Origin: Euryarchaeota archaeon UBA346
GTDB taxonomy: Archaea; Thermoplasmatota; E2; DHVEG-1
NCBI GenBank assembly: GCA_002496355.1
Contig: DAJP01000092.1
Location: 1-44,200, forward strand
Reading direction: 5' to 3'
Length of the DNA stretch: 44,200 bases
Position 1 is the stretch's first letter. Each line of letters starts with the position of its first letter. The notes beneath the pieces were generated by a model that worked only from the letters and a program-made list of their open reading frames with translations, ran no database searches and was not told the DNA's origin. Below are positions 32,970 to 41,517 of the stretch, one piece after another. Made by a program: the position numbers and the translations under genes.

Positions 32970-33470
32970 ATGGACCTACGATTCGATGCGATGACAAAGG
33001 AGCATTCAAAAGAAGTCATGGATATTTTTAATCATTATGTGGTTCATAGTTTCGCCGCATATCCCGAATCACCGTTGCCCAATGAGTTTTTTAATAAATT
33101 TATGGAACTGACCAAGGGGTATCCAGCGTTTGTGATAAGATATATCGAGTCTGGGAAAGTCGTTGGTTTCTGTTTCTTACGAGCATATAACCCGTTTCCG
33201 GTATTCCGAGAAACCGCAGAGATAACCTATTTTTTAGAAAAGGAAGAGGTTGGGAAAGGGATTGGAACGAAAGCGTTAGAAAAATTAGAAGAAGAAGCAA
33301 AAAAGATCGGGATAAAAACGCTCTTAGCAGATATCTCTTCAGAAAATACTCAAAGTATCATGTTCCATAAGAAGAAGGGCTTTCGGGAATGTGGACGGTT
33401 TCACAGAGTGGGAAAGAAAAAAGGTAAATCCTTTGATGTAGTCTGGATGGAAAAGACGCTTGGTGACTAG
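32970..33470 (+). CDS. GNAT-family N-acetyltransferase (phosphinothricin-acetyltransferase-like)
   Basis: 166 residues. GNAT fold with the pattern of the Pat/YncA subgroup: NHYVVHSFAAYPE near the N-terminus, VVGFCFLRAYNPFPVFRETAEI, and acetyl-CoA loop EEVGKGIGTKALEKLEEEA, ending in NTQSIMFHKKKGFRECGRFH. These acetylate amino groups of amino acids or herbicide-like molecules. GGAGG (32956-32960) nine bases before the ATG at 32970 decides the start. Codon use is somewhat richer in AAA/GAA than in neighbouring genes. It stands alone before a convergent T-tract. Confidence 0.87.
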   Translation: MDLRFDAMTKEHSKEVMDIFNHYVVHSFAAYPESPLPNEFFNKFMELTKGYPAFVIRYIESGKVVGFCFLRAYNPFPVFRETAEITYFLEKEEVGKGIGTKALEKLEEEAKKIGIKTLLADISSENTQSIMFHKKKGFRECGRFHRVGKKKGKSFDVVWMEKTLGD

Positions 33471-33534
33471 CGAGGATCCCAAGAGTTGCTGCATTGTAAA
33501 ACACTCATCTCATGAGAGAAGAACCTGGATCAAC

Positions 33535-33554
33535 TTTTTAAAAAATATTTTTTT
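33535..33554. terminator. Bidirectional T/A tract between GNAT and glycosyltransferase genes
   Basis: TTTTTAAAAAATATTTTTTT lies between the convergent GNAT (+) and glycosyltransferase (-) genes. T-runs are present on both strands, fitting archaeal termination for both. Confidence 0.5.
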
Positions 33555-33574
33555 GATTCGACAGTGTTTGAACT

Positions 33575-34705
33575 CTAGTTCTTTGGTTTTCGATAGGTGC
33601 GTCCTGCCCAGGAGATCTCTTGCGTGAGTGCTGATACGAACGCGTTTTGAGCAAGTAACAGGAACACGATCGGAGTCAACAGCGCATATCCTATTCTAGA
33701 GGGGTAGCGTTCTATCGGGTAGACCATGGTTTTTGGCAGGATGGTGATCCCAAACCACCCGTAGACAATCTCGAAAAGGATCATCGAACAGAGCAATAAA
33801 CCAGGCAGAGAATACCCAAATAGAAGAAGAATCACACCAAGTCCGATAATGACTTGGGCTCCGATAAAACCTATGAAAGAGCCGATCCAGTACAACGGGT
33901 AGTACCAGCGGACCCAGGTGTATTGCCGTGTTCCCCAGTGAACAAAACTTCGTAAACGTGTCTCTGGTGGGCTTTCCATGATGCATTTCGGTTGTAGATA
34001 GATTTTGTATCCCGCTTTTTTCACAGACAGAGTCAACACAAGATCATCTGAGAACGCGGTTCTCCATTTCTCCTGTATCTCTAATGTGTCGAATACGTTT
34101 TTTCTGATCGCCATCGATCCACCCCAGGCAAACGTGGAACTTGGAAAAAACATGAACACAATCGAGGTCATATTCCAGGCGGAGATCAATAATGTCTTCA
34201 GATTCGAGGGAAAATACCAGCGGTACCCGGTTGTCGCCCCAATCCTCTCATCTTGCAGTGGTGTGACGATGTTCTGCAGCCAATACGTGTCAGGTTTGAT
34301 ATCACTGTCTGCAAACACAAGAACCTCTGCTTTATCTGTCAGCTTCAGTCCTGTGAGGAGGGCAGCGACCTTCCCGCTACACCCAGAAACAGGATCAGTC
34401 AAGACAAGGTGAGCAGAGGGTTTGTTCTTGATGTTTTGCTGCAAGACCCCATACGCAGGATCGTCTGCTGAATCAACGACAAAAATAATGTCATAATTTG
34501 GGTATTCTTGAGAAAGAAATCCTTGGATATTCTCCAAGAAACCAGGTCCCATTCCCTTACAAGGGACAATAATCGAAGTAGACGGAAAATATGGTGAAAA
34601 TATTGTTTTCTGTGCCCGTCGGTACGCAAAGAGCCACAGACTGGTGATAGTACATTCACCAAGAATCCCAATGATTCCCAGAATAATCAAACCTTCAATG
34701 ATCAT
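33575..34705 (-). CDS. Membrane glycosyltransferase family 2 (ceramide-glucosyltransferase/HpnI-like)
   Basis: 376 residues. Membrane segment at the N-terminus (about 2-28), then a GT-A fold: STSIIVPCKGMGPGF, FADSDIKPD (D1 motif, DSD at 133-135), GATTGYRWYFP, WGGSMAIRK, and SDDLVLTLSVKKAGYKI (D220-D221), followed by WGTRQYTWVRWYY near the usual (Q/R)xxRW position. About three further membrane segments follow. This is the layout of GT21 ceramide glucosyltransferases and hopanoid HpnI, which glycosylate lipids. In an archaeon the acceptor would be a lipid such as archaeol or a polyprenol; this is inference. Divergent from the sulfotransferase gene. Confidence 0.87.
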   Translation of the reverse strand: MIIEGLIILGIIGILGECTITSLWLFAYRRAQKTIFSPYFPSTSIIVPCKGMGPGFLENIQGFLSQEYPNYDIIFVVDSADDPAYGVLQQNIKNKPSAHLVLTDPVSGCSGKVAALLTGLKLTDKAEVLVFADSDIKPDTYWLQNIVTPLQDERIGATTGYRWYFPSNLKTLLISAWNMTSIVFMFFPSSTFAWGGSMAIRKNVFDTLEIQEKWRTAFSDDLVLTLSVKKAGYKIYLQPKCIMESPPETRLRSFVHWGTRQYTWVRWYYPLYWIGSFIGFIGAQVIIGLGVILLLFGYSLPGLLLCSMILFEIVYGWFGITILPKTMVYPIERYPSRIGYALLTPIVFLLLAQNAFVSALTQEISWAGRTYRKPKN

Positions 34706-34780
34706 ACGTTTCTGACACAGCTTCGTATCCTTTCCTGGTTATTAGAGATTTACATCCCAGAACAAAATCACACTCTAAGA

Positions 34781-35812
34781 ATGAAAGAGAAAACCGGAGG
34801 AGGTTTATTAAAAGAAATCGAAGATAGCATCATTGTGAGCAACCGCATCGATTCGAGGAAAGATGGACCATATCTCAAGGAATTACAGAACATCGATTTT
34901 CAACCAGTGTTTATCCTCGGAGTCCATCGATCCGGGACTAGCATCCTCTATAAAATGCTTACAGCCACCGGGGGTTTCAACCCGGTCACCGCGTATCATC
35001 TCATCAACTATGATGAGCTTCTCTATAACCATCATGAGAAAAAAGAACAAATCGCAAAACAGCGACTCACAGATTCTTTTCTCAGAAACGGGTTGACAGA
35101 TAGAGGGATAGACCGATTGATGATTACCGCGGATTTTGCTGAGGAATATGGGTTTTTACTTGGTGCCCAGACCGGACAGATGCGTATCACGCAAAAAAAC
35201 CTGGTATTGTTCACAGAACTATGCAAAAAAATCAAATTCATCGCAGGAAACCAGAAACCAATCCTCTTGAAGAATCCATATGATTTCCCCAATTTCCTGT
35301 ATCTCAGAAAAGTGTTCCCGAATGCGCGATTTGTGTTCATTCATCGTCATCCACTAAAAACGATAAGTTCCACGCTTCATGCAATCAGGACTTTATTAGG
35401 AGAAAAAAACCCGTACACCACCAGGTTATCCCGGACCTATGATCAGTGGTACGCAAATCCTTTACTGCTTCAGCCTTTACGATTTATTTTTCATTTTCTT
35501 GCGGAATGCTGTGTGGTTGTTCTCACCTGGAATATGAAAAAATCAACCAGGTATTATTTGAGAAACATAGAGAAATTATCAGAGAATGAGTACATCTCGA
35601 TAACGTATGAATCACTGTGTGATCATCCACAGGAAACCCTACAAAACCTCATGGAAAAGCTCCAATTAACGACGATGCAGACTTTAGATGCCGCAGCATT
35701 GATGAATCCTCGAACTGTGAAACTTGATACGGCTGTACAAAAACTTCAAAGCTATATCAATAAATCCTTGAGAGAATATTGTGATTTGTTAGGCTATACG
35801 ACCGATGTGTAA
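34781..35812 (+). CDS. PAPS-dependent sulfotransferase family protein
   Basis: 343 residues. The 5'-phosphosulfate-binding loop GVHRSGTSILYKML (47-60) and the 3'-phosphate-binding segment FPNARFVFIHRHPLKTISS (179-197) are both clear, and the C-terminal helix NKSLREYCDLLGY matches the family end. Such enzymes transfer sulfate from PAPS to hydroxyl groups of carbohydrates, lipids or proteins. The gene is divergent from the lipid-glycosyltransferase-like gene and lies near cysDNC, which makes PAPS. No signal peptide or membrane segment is evident, so it would act in the cytosol or on the inner membrane face. Substrate unknown. Confidence 0.88.
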   Translation: MKEKTGGGLLKEIEDSIIVSNRIDSRKDGPYLKELQNIDFQPVFILGVHRSGTSILYKMLTATGGFNPVTAYHLINYDELLYNHHEKKEQIAKQRLTDSFLRNGLTDRGIDRLMITADFAEEYGFLLGAQTGQMRITQKNLVLFTELCKKIKFIAGNQKPILLKNPYDFPNFLYLRKVFPNARFVFIHRHPLKTISSTLHAIRTLLGEKNPYTTRLSRTYDQWYANPLLLQPLRFIFHFLAECCVVVLTWNMKKSTRYYLRNIEKLSENEYISITYESLCDHPQETLQNLMEKLQLTTMQTLDAAALMNPRTVKLDTAVQKLQSYINKSLREYCDLLGYTTDV

Positions 35813-35865
35813 GAGGGATTACATCTTTTATGCATCCAAGTACGGTCTTCATACTCTTCTTTTGT

Positions 35866-37104
35866 TTATGAAATCGTTTCCCATAAAAATCGGTGAATCG
35901 GGAAATCCTGATACCCGATGACTCCAATCCAGATGGTCTGATTTAAACCTTGGATGGTGACGTTTGATCGGAGTACCACTTGGAGTTGGTCAGGGATGAA
36001 GTGTTCCCCGAGCCGTGGTCGAAACTGTGTGAGCGGGATGAACATATCACCCTGCAGAAAGGTCGTACTTTGAGGTGTTATCAACCCATCCGACAGCGTC
36101 CCATTACTTATCATACGCGTCTTGGTCCCATCAGCACGGAATATTTGTACCGTAATATCCTTCGCAAGCAATGTCAGTTTATTTGGATTCGTTATTGTAA
36201 ACGTTATTTTATCATGCAACCCGTTTTTCAAGGTATATGTGTATTCTCCAGTGAGAGATGCTTCGGTTGGAAGATCCGAAAGGAGCTGTTCGATTCGAGG
36301 AGGAAGAATATCTGCTTCTAAGGAGACGTTCATTGGTTTTCTAATTCCAGCGATATAGATAACGATGGCTCCAGTCAGGGTCATTTGTAGTGTTTCTGCA
36401 TCTAATGCTTTAAGCAGAATCCATCCGTTTCCGGTGAGTTGCCTGGTTGTTTTTGCGGGGATACTCGCTCCCTGGATACTGACGGTTCCGACGGGGATTC
36501 CTGTTTCGGTTTTCATGTCCACTGAGAGGTTTTCTATGGAGATATCGATAGTGTTGGGATTGTTAATATCAATAATACCGGTGAAGTTGATGCCTTGCTG
36601 GGTGATATCACTGAAATTTGCGGCAAGATGGATAGAGGGGAGGTTAAATTGTTCAAGAATGTCATTAAGAGAGGTAACGATGGAGAATTTAAGGGGAAAG
36701 GTTTTTTTGATGATCCCGAAAAACATGGTGCCGAAATTCCCAGTGAGACGACTGGTTAGGTAAAGGGGAAATGAGCCGCCGAATCGGATGCTTGCTGTTG
36801 TGGTAAATGTCTTGTTCTCGTGTGCCTTGGTTTCGCCCCCAGGGATGGCAAGCTGGTTGATGGTATTCCCTTTCTCATCGACGGTGATCATCGTCAGATT
36901 TTTGAGGAGGATGGGAAACGGATTCTGGTTATTTATGGAGAGGGTGGTTCGGAGTATTGCTTCATCTGCGGTGATGTTGAGTATCTCAAGGGTGAGCGTC
37001 GTTTCCGGTATGTCCATTTGTTGGATGTCAAGGAAAAGAAACGCGCCTGCGACGATATTGAGAATCGTTGCTGCGACTAGGATGATGACGATTATTTTTT
37101 TCAT
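35866..37104 (-). CDS. Secreted/anchored protein with three LEA/WHy-type beta domains
   Basis: 412 residues. N-terminal signal anchor about 4-26, then three repeated beta-sandwich domains carrying the LEA-14/WHy pattern: LRTTLSINNQNPFPILLKNL (51-70), TGIIDINNPNTIDISIENL (175-193) and KITFTITNPNKLTLLAKDI (299-317). WHy/LEA_2 domains are linked to desiccation and stress responses in plants and occur in bacterial and archaeal surface proteins. Function here is unknown. A TATA-like CTTATAAATATAAAC (about 37128-37142, minus) about 27 bases before the ATG fits a leaderless start. Confidence 0.8.
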   Translation of the reverse strand: MKKIIVIILVAATILNIVAGAFLFLDIQQMDIPETTLTLEILNITADEAILRTTLSINNQNPFPILLKNLTMITVDEKGNTINQLAIPGGETKAHENKTFTTTASIRFGGSFPLYLTSRLTGNFGTMFFGIIKKTFPLKFSIVTSLNDILEQFNLPSIHLAANFSDITQQGINFTGIIDINNPNTIDISIENLSVDMKTETGIPVGTVSIQGASIPAKTTRQLTGNGWILLKALDAETLQMTLTGAIVIYIAGIRKPMNVSLEADILPPRIEQLLSDLPTEASLTGEYTYTLKNGLHDKITFTITNPNKLTLLAKDITVQIFRADGTKTRMISNGTLSDGLITPQSTTFLQGDMFIPLTQFRPRLGEHFIPDQLQVVLRSNVTIQGLNQTIWIGVIGYQDFPIHRFLWETIS

Positions 37105-37239
37105 AGCTCCCGTTTTTGTGAGAATATGTTTATATTTATAAGATATTTTTTATATTAATATACTTTTTCTCCAGGGCCATCTCTGTAAAAACAGGTTTTT
37201 TTCACATTTGAAAAAAAATGAAAAGAAGAACGTGTCTCA

Positions 37240-37689
37240 TTACGTTTTCGGACTTTTTCTTTTCGAGTAATATAGGATATCAGTATGTTTTGTATATCCA
37301 AGCTGTTCGAACACCTGCATGGAAGTGGTGTTCCAATCTTCGATGAGGCAAGCAACGATGTCGATCCCCTGTGCTGAAAAATGATGTTCGACTTCTTCGA
37401 CCAATCCCTTTGCGATGCCTTTCTTGCGATACGAGGGGGCGACCACCAGTCGATTGATCCATCCTTTCCGCCCATCATGTGTCCCGACAATAGCCCCGAT
37501 AATCGTTTTATCAGTCACTGCAACAAGAAAATGACACGCGGGTTGTTTCAATTGTGCTGCAATGTTTTTTCTACTGTCACGACCCTGCGGTCGATACGGG
37601 ATGTTGCCCTTCTTCCATAAAGCGATGACCGCATCATAGTCTTTGAGAGTCATCGCCCGAAAGGTCACTTTGATGTCTTGCTGTTTCAT
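37240..37689 (-). CDS. GNAT-family N-acetyltransferase
   Basis: 149 residues. GNAT fold with VTFRAMTLKDYDAVIALWKK at the start, FLVAVTDKTIIGAIVGTHDGRKGWINRLVV, acetyl-CoA loop PSYRKKGIAKGLVEEVEHHF and WNTTSMQVFEQLGYTKHTDI. This resembles the RimI-like branch that acetylates protein N-termini or small amines. The inner ATG at 37689 is chosen as the fold begins there; the frame reaches up to 37734. Separate from its neighbours; a poorly defined AGGAA precedes the start. Confidence 0.87.
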   Translation of the reverse strand: MKQQDIKVTFRAMTLKDYDAVIALWKKGNIPYRPQGRDSRKNIAAQLKQPACHFLVAVTDKTIIGAIVGTHDGRKGWINRLVVAPSYRKKGIAKGLVEEVEHHFSAQGIDIVACLIEDWNTTSMQVFEQLGYTKHTDILYYSKRKSPKT

Positions 37690-37770
37690 AGGATTCCTAT
37701 ACCAACGCTTGATTGTATGAAAAGAATGAAGCATACTTTTTTGAACGTTTCTATCCGCTCGGTCATGATT

Positions 37771-38760
37771 TCACATGACCTGGGGTCGAGCAATCGTACG
37801 ATAAAGGATCATATTTGATGCAACCAGACCAATGATGGGATATAACAGGAGGAATCCTGCTAAGGGTGCGACGCTCATCAAAAGAATCGGTATATTGGAC
37901 CAGTTAATCGTATATTGAAGCACAACATATTTTCGAACCTCTTGTCGGAGGAAGTTTTTGAGATGAATCATTTTGTATGTCACAATAAAAAAGAGGATGT
38001 TAAAAAGGATTAGAAGAAGAATCAATACAACATGCAGTGTGACCACTCCAAAAAGAAGAGGCAAAAAAATACAGAGTACATAGAGGGTTCCTAAGGTATA
38101 TGCGATGCGTCGAAATGATGAGGGAATACAGAAGATGCCATGTTCCACTCGGACTCCGAGTCGTGTCGAAAGATGTTGCGACTGAACCAGATAATCATGG
38201 TCTGCATCTTTGATTCCCCCAGCGATGAGGTTCAGGTTGAGGGTCTGCAGAAACGCAAGGATGCATAAGATACCAATCAGGGGTGTGAATTGGAAGGAGA
38301 CGGTCGCGGCACCGAACATCACACCGACCATGACTGAGGCAGCAAGGACGAAATCCATTCCACTGATTCGTTTACTGTACAAATCATATAACACCGCAAG
38401 AAAAATCCCAAATAGATACAGAATGAGGAGGATCACACCATAAAAATACAGCGTTAATAAACACCCTAAGAATAATACTAGCAGAATGTAGAGAAGTGCA
38501 TTTCTCTCTGAGATACTACCGCTTGGTAAAGGTCTTTTATTAGTAGAGGTGATAAGACGATCAACCTCGATGTCAACATAATGGTTAAACGCAAAACCAA
38601 CAATGTGCGCAGAAAGCCCAATGAGGAAAAGCATGGTCAGCAGGAACAGGTCTTTCTCACCTATCGCAATCGCACCGGTGAGGGGGATAATCGCAGTGAG
38701 AAAAATGAAATGAGCACTGGATAATTTGGCGTATTCAAAAACCGTGGTTTTTAGACTCAT
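37771..38760 (-). CDS. UbiA-family prenyltransferase (paralog 2)
   Basis: 329 residues, about nine membrane segments. First Asp-rich motif FNHYVDIEVDR (58-68) and second KDADHD (184-189). The motif order and the block NKRPLPSGSISERNALL resemble the protein at 2462-3472 (QRPLTSGRISRTNARFL), so the two are paralogs. One member of this group in archaea makes digeranylgeranylglyceryl phosphate, but assignment of either copy is not possible from motifs alone. The stop lies 82 bases before the GNAT gene start on the same strand. Confidence 0.88.
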   Translation of the reverse strand: MSLKTTVFEYAKLSSAHFIFLTAIIPLTGAIAIGEKDLFLLTMLFLIGLSAHIVGFAFNHYVDIEVDRLITSTNKRPLPSGSISERNALLYILLVLFLGCLLTLYFYGVILLILYLFGIFLAVLYDLYSKRISGMDFVLAASVMVGVMFGAATVSFQFTPLIGILCILAFLQTLNLNLIAGGIKDADHDYLVQSQHLSTRLGVRVEHGIFCIPSSFRRIAYTLGTLYVLCIFLPLLFGVVTLHVVLILLLILFNILFFIVTYKMIHLKNFLRQEVRKYVVLQYTINWSNIPILLMSVAPLAGFLLLYPIIGLVASNMILYRTIARPQVM

Positions 38761-38901
38761 TCACACCTTTAGCCCCTATTCCTCTATAGAATGATAAAAA
38801 TGAACACCTATTTTACTGCTTGGATAACACGACACATATGGAGAGTACTCTTAGCCTTCGTCATGTTCCCTTGGTTTTTTCTATGACCGTATGGTATTGT
38901 C

Positions 38902-39066
38902 TTAGAGAAACTGGGAGAACAATCCAACGACATAATCCAAACCGATGAGAACAAGCGCTATGAGCGCTATAAGAAGCAATATCCACAGAGCGAATTTCAA
39001 CAACTTCCAAGCGACAAAGACAATGATGATTATTGCAATGAGCGCGAGCCATATTGGGATAACCAT
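38902..39066 (-). CDS. Small 54-aa membrane protein
   Basis: Found by eye on the minus strand: MVIPIWLALIAIIIIVFVAW, then KLLKFALWILLLIALIALVL and IGLDYVVGLFSQFL, stop TAA. It forms two hydrophobic segments with a short basic turn (KLLK). GAGGTGATA lies five bases before the ATG, a strong ribosome site. It begins 12 bases after the stop of the lipoprotein gene, so the two form a small operon. No family recognised. Confidence 0.75.
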   Translation of the reverse strand: MVIPIWLALIAIIIIVFVAWKLLKFALWILLLIALIALVLIGLDYVVGLFSQFL

Positions 39067-39077
39067 TTTCTATCACC

Positions 39078-39416
39078 TCATTGCTTGGTCAACACGAATG
39101 ATGCTCCTTGGTCATTGCTCAGGAGGAGCTGATTAGATTCAGGAAAGCTATAATTTAATGTAATCCCTGAACCGCCAGATAAGAAGGTTATTTTCTGATC
39201 TGCAAGAGAATAGTCATAAACTCCTGAGAGAGAAAAAAACCCAAGGGGTCCACTCCCTGTAATTGTCACTTTGTTCTTGGAATCAAAGGTCATTGTCACA
39301 CTCTCATCTTGAGTTTTCCAGGTTCCAATGAATTTGCTTTTTTCATCTAGACAACCACTCAGACTACACAGGCAAAGAACCAATACAATCCCAACTACAC
39401 CTAAAATTTTTTTCAT
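39078..39416 (-). CDS. Small secreted lipoprotein
   Basis: 112 residues. Signal peptide with lipobox LSGC (Cys22), followed by a beta-rich domain of about 85 residues (FIGTWKTQDESVTMTFDSKN ... FLSGGSGITLNYSFPES) that looks like a small beta-barrel/lipocalin-like fold, WxGTW being typical of this shape. Function unknown. Start at 39416 is supported by GAGGAAAC and a TATA-like CTATATAAATATC (39444-39456, minus) about 35 bases upstream; the frame extends further up but the extra residues are unlike a secreted protein. First gene of a pair with the 54-aa membrane protein. Confidence 0.8.
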   Translation of the reverse strand: MKKILGVVGIVLVLCLCSLSGCLDEKSKFIGTWKTQDESVTMTFDSKNKVTITGSGPLGFFSLSGVYDYSLADQKITFLSGGSGITLNYSFPESNQLLLSNDQGASFVLTKQ

Positions 39417-39719
39417 AGTTTCCTCATCGATTGCATTTCTCTTGATATTTATATAGATTGTGTAACACATAATTGTTAAGGCGCGGAATAAGGAGGAATG
39501 AAGGTCAGGCAACAAAGAATGTTACATCAAACGTATGATCGAAACCATTCCTCTGACAAGTATTGTTTTTTCCTTTGTTCTGAAAATTTTATAATTGATA
39601 CGTATAAAAAAATCCTTTCTGCAATAATTTATATGTATCAAAACATTTAAATCGGAGAATCAGCATTTAAAATATTGGAAGTATCTTAAAACACCTAGAT
39701 TAGGGAGGCGAAAAAAAAT
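39417..39719. promoter_or_regulatory. Divergent promoter region with no gene
   Basis: 303 bases separate the lipoprotein (-) and the LamG-like protein (+). On the minus side, CTATATAAATATC (39444-39456) is a promoter candidate. On the plus side, GTATAAAAAAATCC (about 39602), AATTTATATGTATC (about 39627) and ACATTTAAATCGG (about 39644) are candidates, followed by GGAGGCG just before the ATG. No ORF of useful length and no tRNA-like structure was seen. Confidence 0.4.
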
Positions 39720-40730
39720 ATGAACAAAAAAGCAATATTAATAGGAGCGATGCTTCTATTTGGAGCTAGTGTTTTTTCTACGATAACAAGTGCCCAGAAC
39801 TATAAGCCGGGAACCGGTATCTCCTCACGAGGGTTTTTCTGGTCGGATAATTTTGATTCCTATACCTCAGGCAGTCTCCTGGGTGGGCAAGGTGGATGGT
39901 TCCCCTGGGATAACGACCCTGCCGCTGATGCAAATGTCACCAATGTTCATTCCCATAGCCCTGCAAATTCAGTGGAGATCAAGGGCGGATGCGATATGGT
40001 TCATCAATGGGAAAATGTGAACTACGGGAATTGTACCTTCCGGGTCTGGGCATATGTGCCATCTGATTTTGATGGATCTATCTACATCATCCTGTTAAGC
40101 CTTTATAATGGTGGTTCCTCGAAATGGGATCTGCAGGTCCACTTCAACTCGGCAACCCTCATGCTTGAGGATTACGACAGCAGCAATGCGACACCCTACG
40201 TAATCGACGGATGGGGAGAGGTTCGAGTGGAAATCGATTTTGTCAACGATTGGCAAAAAGTCTACTACAATGATCTGTTGTGGCTTTCCAAGAGCTGGAC
40301 AGAGGGTACCAGTGGTGGCGGTGTCCTTGCTCTCAACGCCGTGGATCTCTGGGGTGAGAGTGGAACCTCTATTTACTATGATGATATCTCTGTCTGGGGG
40401 CTGGAGGCACCCTCTCAACCAGAATTGGAAATCGGACCAGTCACTGGTGGTTTTGGCCTGAAAGCATCAGTCAAGAACACAGGCATTGGTGAGGCGACCA
40501 ATGTCGTTTGGAACATCACCCTTGATGGTAAATTGGTGTTCCTTGGAAAATCATCCACGGGAGCCTTTGCAACCATCGCACCGGCTGGTGAAGAGGTCAT
40601 AAAAGCAGGGTTTATTCTTGGGTTTGGGAAGACAAACATTGTTGTCTCAGCAACCTGTGACCAAGGGAAAACAGCGGAAAAGACCGCGAGTGGGTTTGTC
40701 CTTGGGCCTTTCCTTCTTGGAGTCAAATAG
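39720..40730 (+). CDS. Secreted LamG-like protein with shared C-terminal module
   Basis: 336 residues. Signal peptide about 1-25 (ends TSAQ). A concanavalin/LamG-like beta domain follows (SDNFDSYTSGSLLGGQGGWF ... WGEVRVEIDFVNDWQKVYYN ... IYYDDISVWG), typical of carbohydrate- or surface-binding proteins. From about 232 a CARDB-like Ig-fold module begins (PELEIGPVTGGFGLKASVKN) and ends in TASGFVLGPFLLGVK. This ending recurs in the next two secreted proteins. GGAGGCG ten bases before the ATG sets the start. Terminates at a T-tract. Confidence 0.8.
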   Translation: MNKKAILIGAMLLFGASVFSTITSAQNYKPGTGISSRGFFWSDNFDSYTSGSLLGGQGGWFPWDNDPAADANVTNVHSHSPANSVEIKGGCDMVHQWENVNYGNCTFRVWAYVPSDFDGSIYIILLSLYNGGSSKWDLQVHFNSATLMLEDYDSSNATPYVIDGWGEVRVEIDFVNDWQKVYYNDLLWLSKSWTEGTSGGGVLALNAVDLWGESGTSIYYDDISVWGLEAPSQPELEIGPVTGGFGLKASVKNTGIGEATNVVWNITLDGKLVFLGKSSTGAFATIAPAGEEVIKAGFILGFGKTNIVVSATCDQGKTAEKTASGFVLGPFLLGVK

Positions 40731-40743
40731 ACTCCTCCATCTC

Positions 40744-40759
40744 TTTTTTTTTTTCTTTT
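40744..40759 (+). terminator. T-tract terminator after the LamG-like gene
   Basis: Eleven T followed by CTTTT lie 14 bases after the stop of the LamG-like gene on the plus strand, a typical archaeal T-rich terminator. Confidence 0.5.
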
Positions 40760-40802
40760 ACAGAGATAGATCCGAAGTAGAAATGAGGATTTTTTGCAAT
40801 AT

Positions 40803-41288
40803 CTAGATGCGGACTCCAACTACGAAAAATAGCAGTTTGAATCCTCGAGCTGTTTGGGTCACCGGCTCACCCCCAGGGTATTCGACAGTGATCGTGATCT
40901 GCAGTCGTCCGATCCCCAGGGGGATCCGGTCGGTCATCACCGCGGTCGTGGATTGTGTGGACAGCGTGCTGATGGTACCTGTGGAACGCAGATCAATCCG
41001 TTTGAGGATCCCACCAGTCACAGAGATGCTCCAGTTGACAGATTCTGCGTCTTTGTCACCGGTATTCTTTATATCAGCGGAGATCTTGTTGATTCTCCCG
41101 CGGATGTTTTCAACCACTAGCCTGGGAGCTCCTTCATTCGCATCAGGGGATTTTGGTTGTGTCTCCCCCGGGTTGGTGGTGAAGGATGGGACGAAATCCT
41201 GGAACGTGAGATACCCTAACCAGTATAGCCCACCGGATAACAGCAGGAGAACGACAATGATGATGGCAGCGATAGTCCGTTTTTTCAT
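40803..41288 (-). CDS. Membrane-anchored protein with shared C-terminal module
   Basis: 161 residues. One N-terminal membrane segment (about 5-27), a short Pro/Gly linker (FTTNPGETQPKSPDANEGAP) and a single Ig-like module: IRGRINKISADIKNTGDKDA, ESVNWSISVTGG, IGRLQITITVEYPGG, ending TARGFKLLFFVVGVRI. The module aligns by eye with the C-terminal domain of the gene at 39720. The ATG at 41288 lies about 27 bases after a TATA-like CAATTTAAATATG (minus), fitting a leaderless start. Function unknown; possibly a surface structural element. Confidence 0.75.
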   Translation of the reverse strand: MKKRTIAAIIIVVLLLLSGGLYWLGYLTFQDFVPSFTTNPGETQPKSPDANEGAPRLVVENIRGRINKISADIKNTGDKDAESVNWSISVTGGILKRIDLRSTGTISTLSTQSTTAVMTDRIPLGIGRLQITITVEYPGGEPVTQTARGFKLLFFVVGVRI

Positions 41289-41517
41289 ATTTTATTACGA
41301 CTCTTTCCCATATTTAAATTGGATTTCCCTATATATAAATCTGTGGAGTGATTTTGAAAGAGGGAAAAATGGTGGGGGACTGTCCTCTTGATAGTTGAAT
41401 CAATTTTGTGTAGAAAGGCAGTTCTGTCGATTTTTCTTCTTTGTTATCGGAGATTTATCTAAAGAAAACATTAATATATTATTCCAGATATTTCGATTTA
41501 TATTTAGGAGGCGAAAT

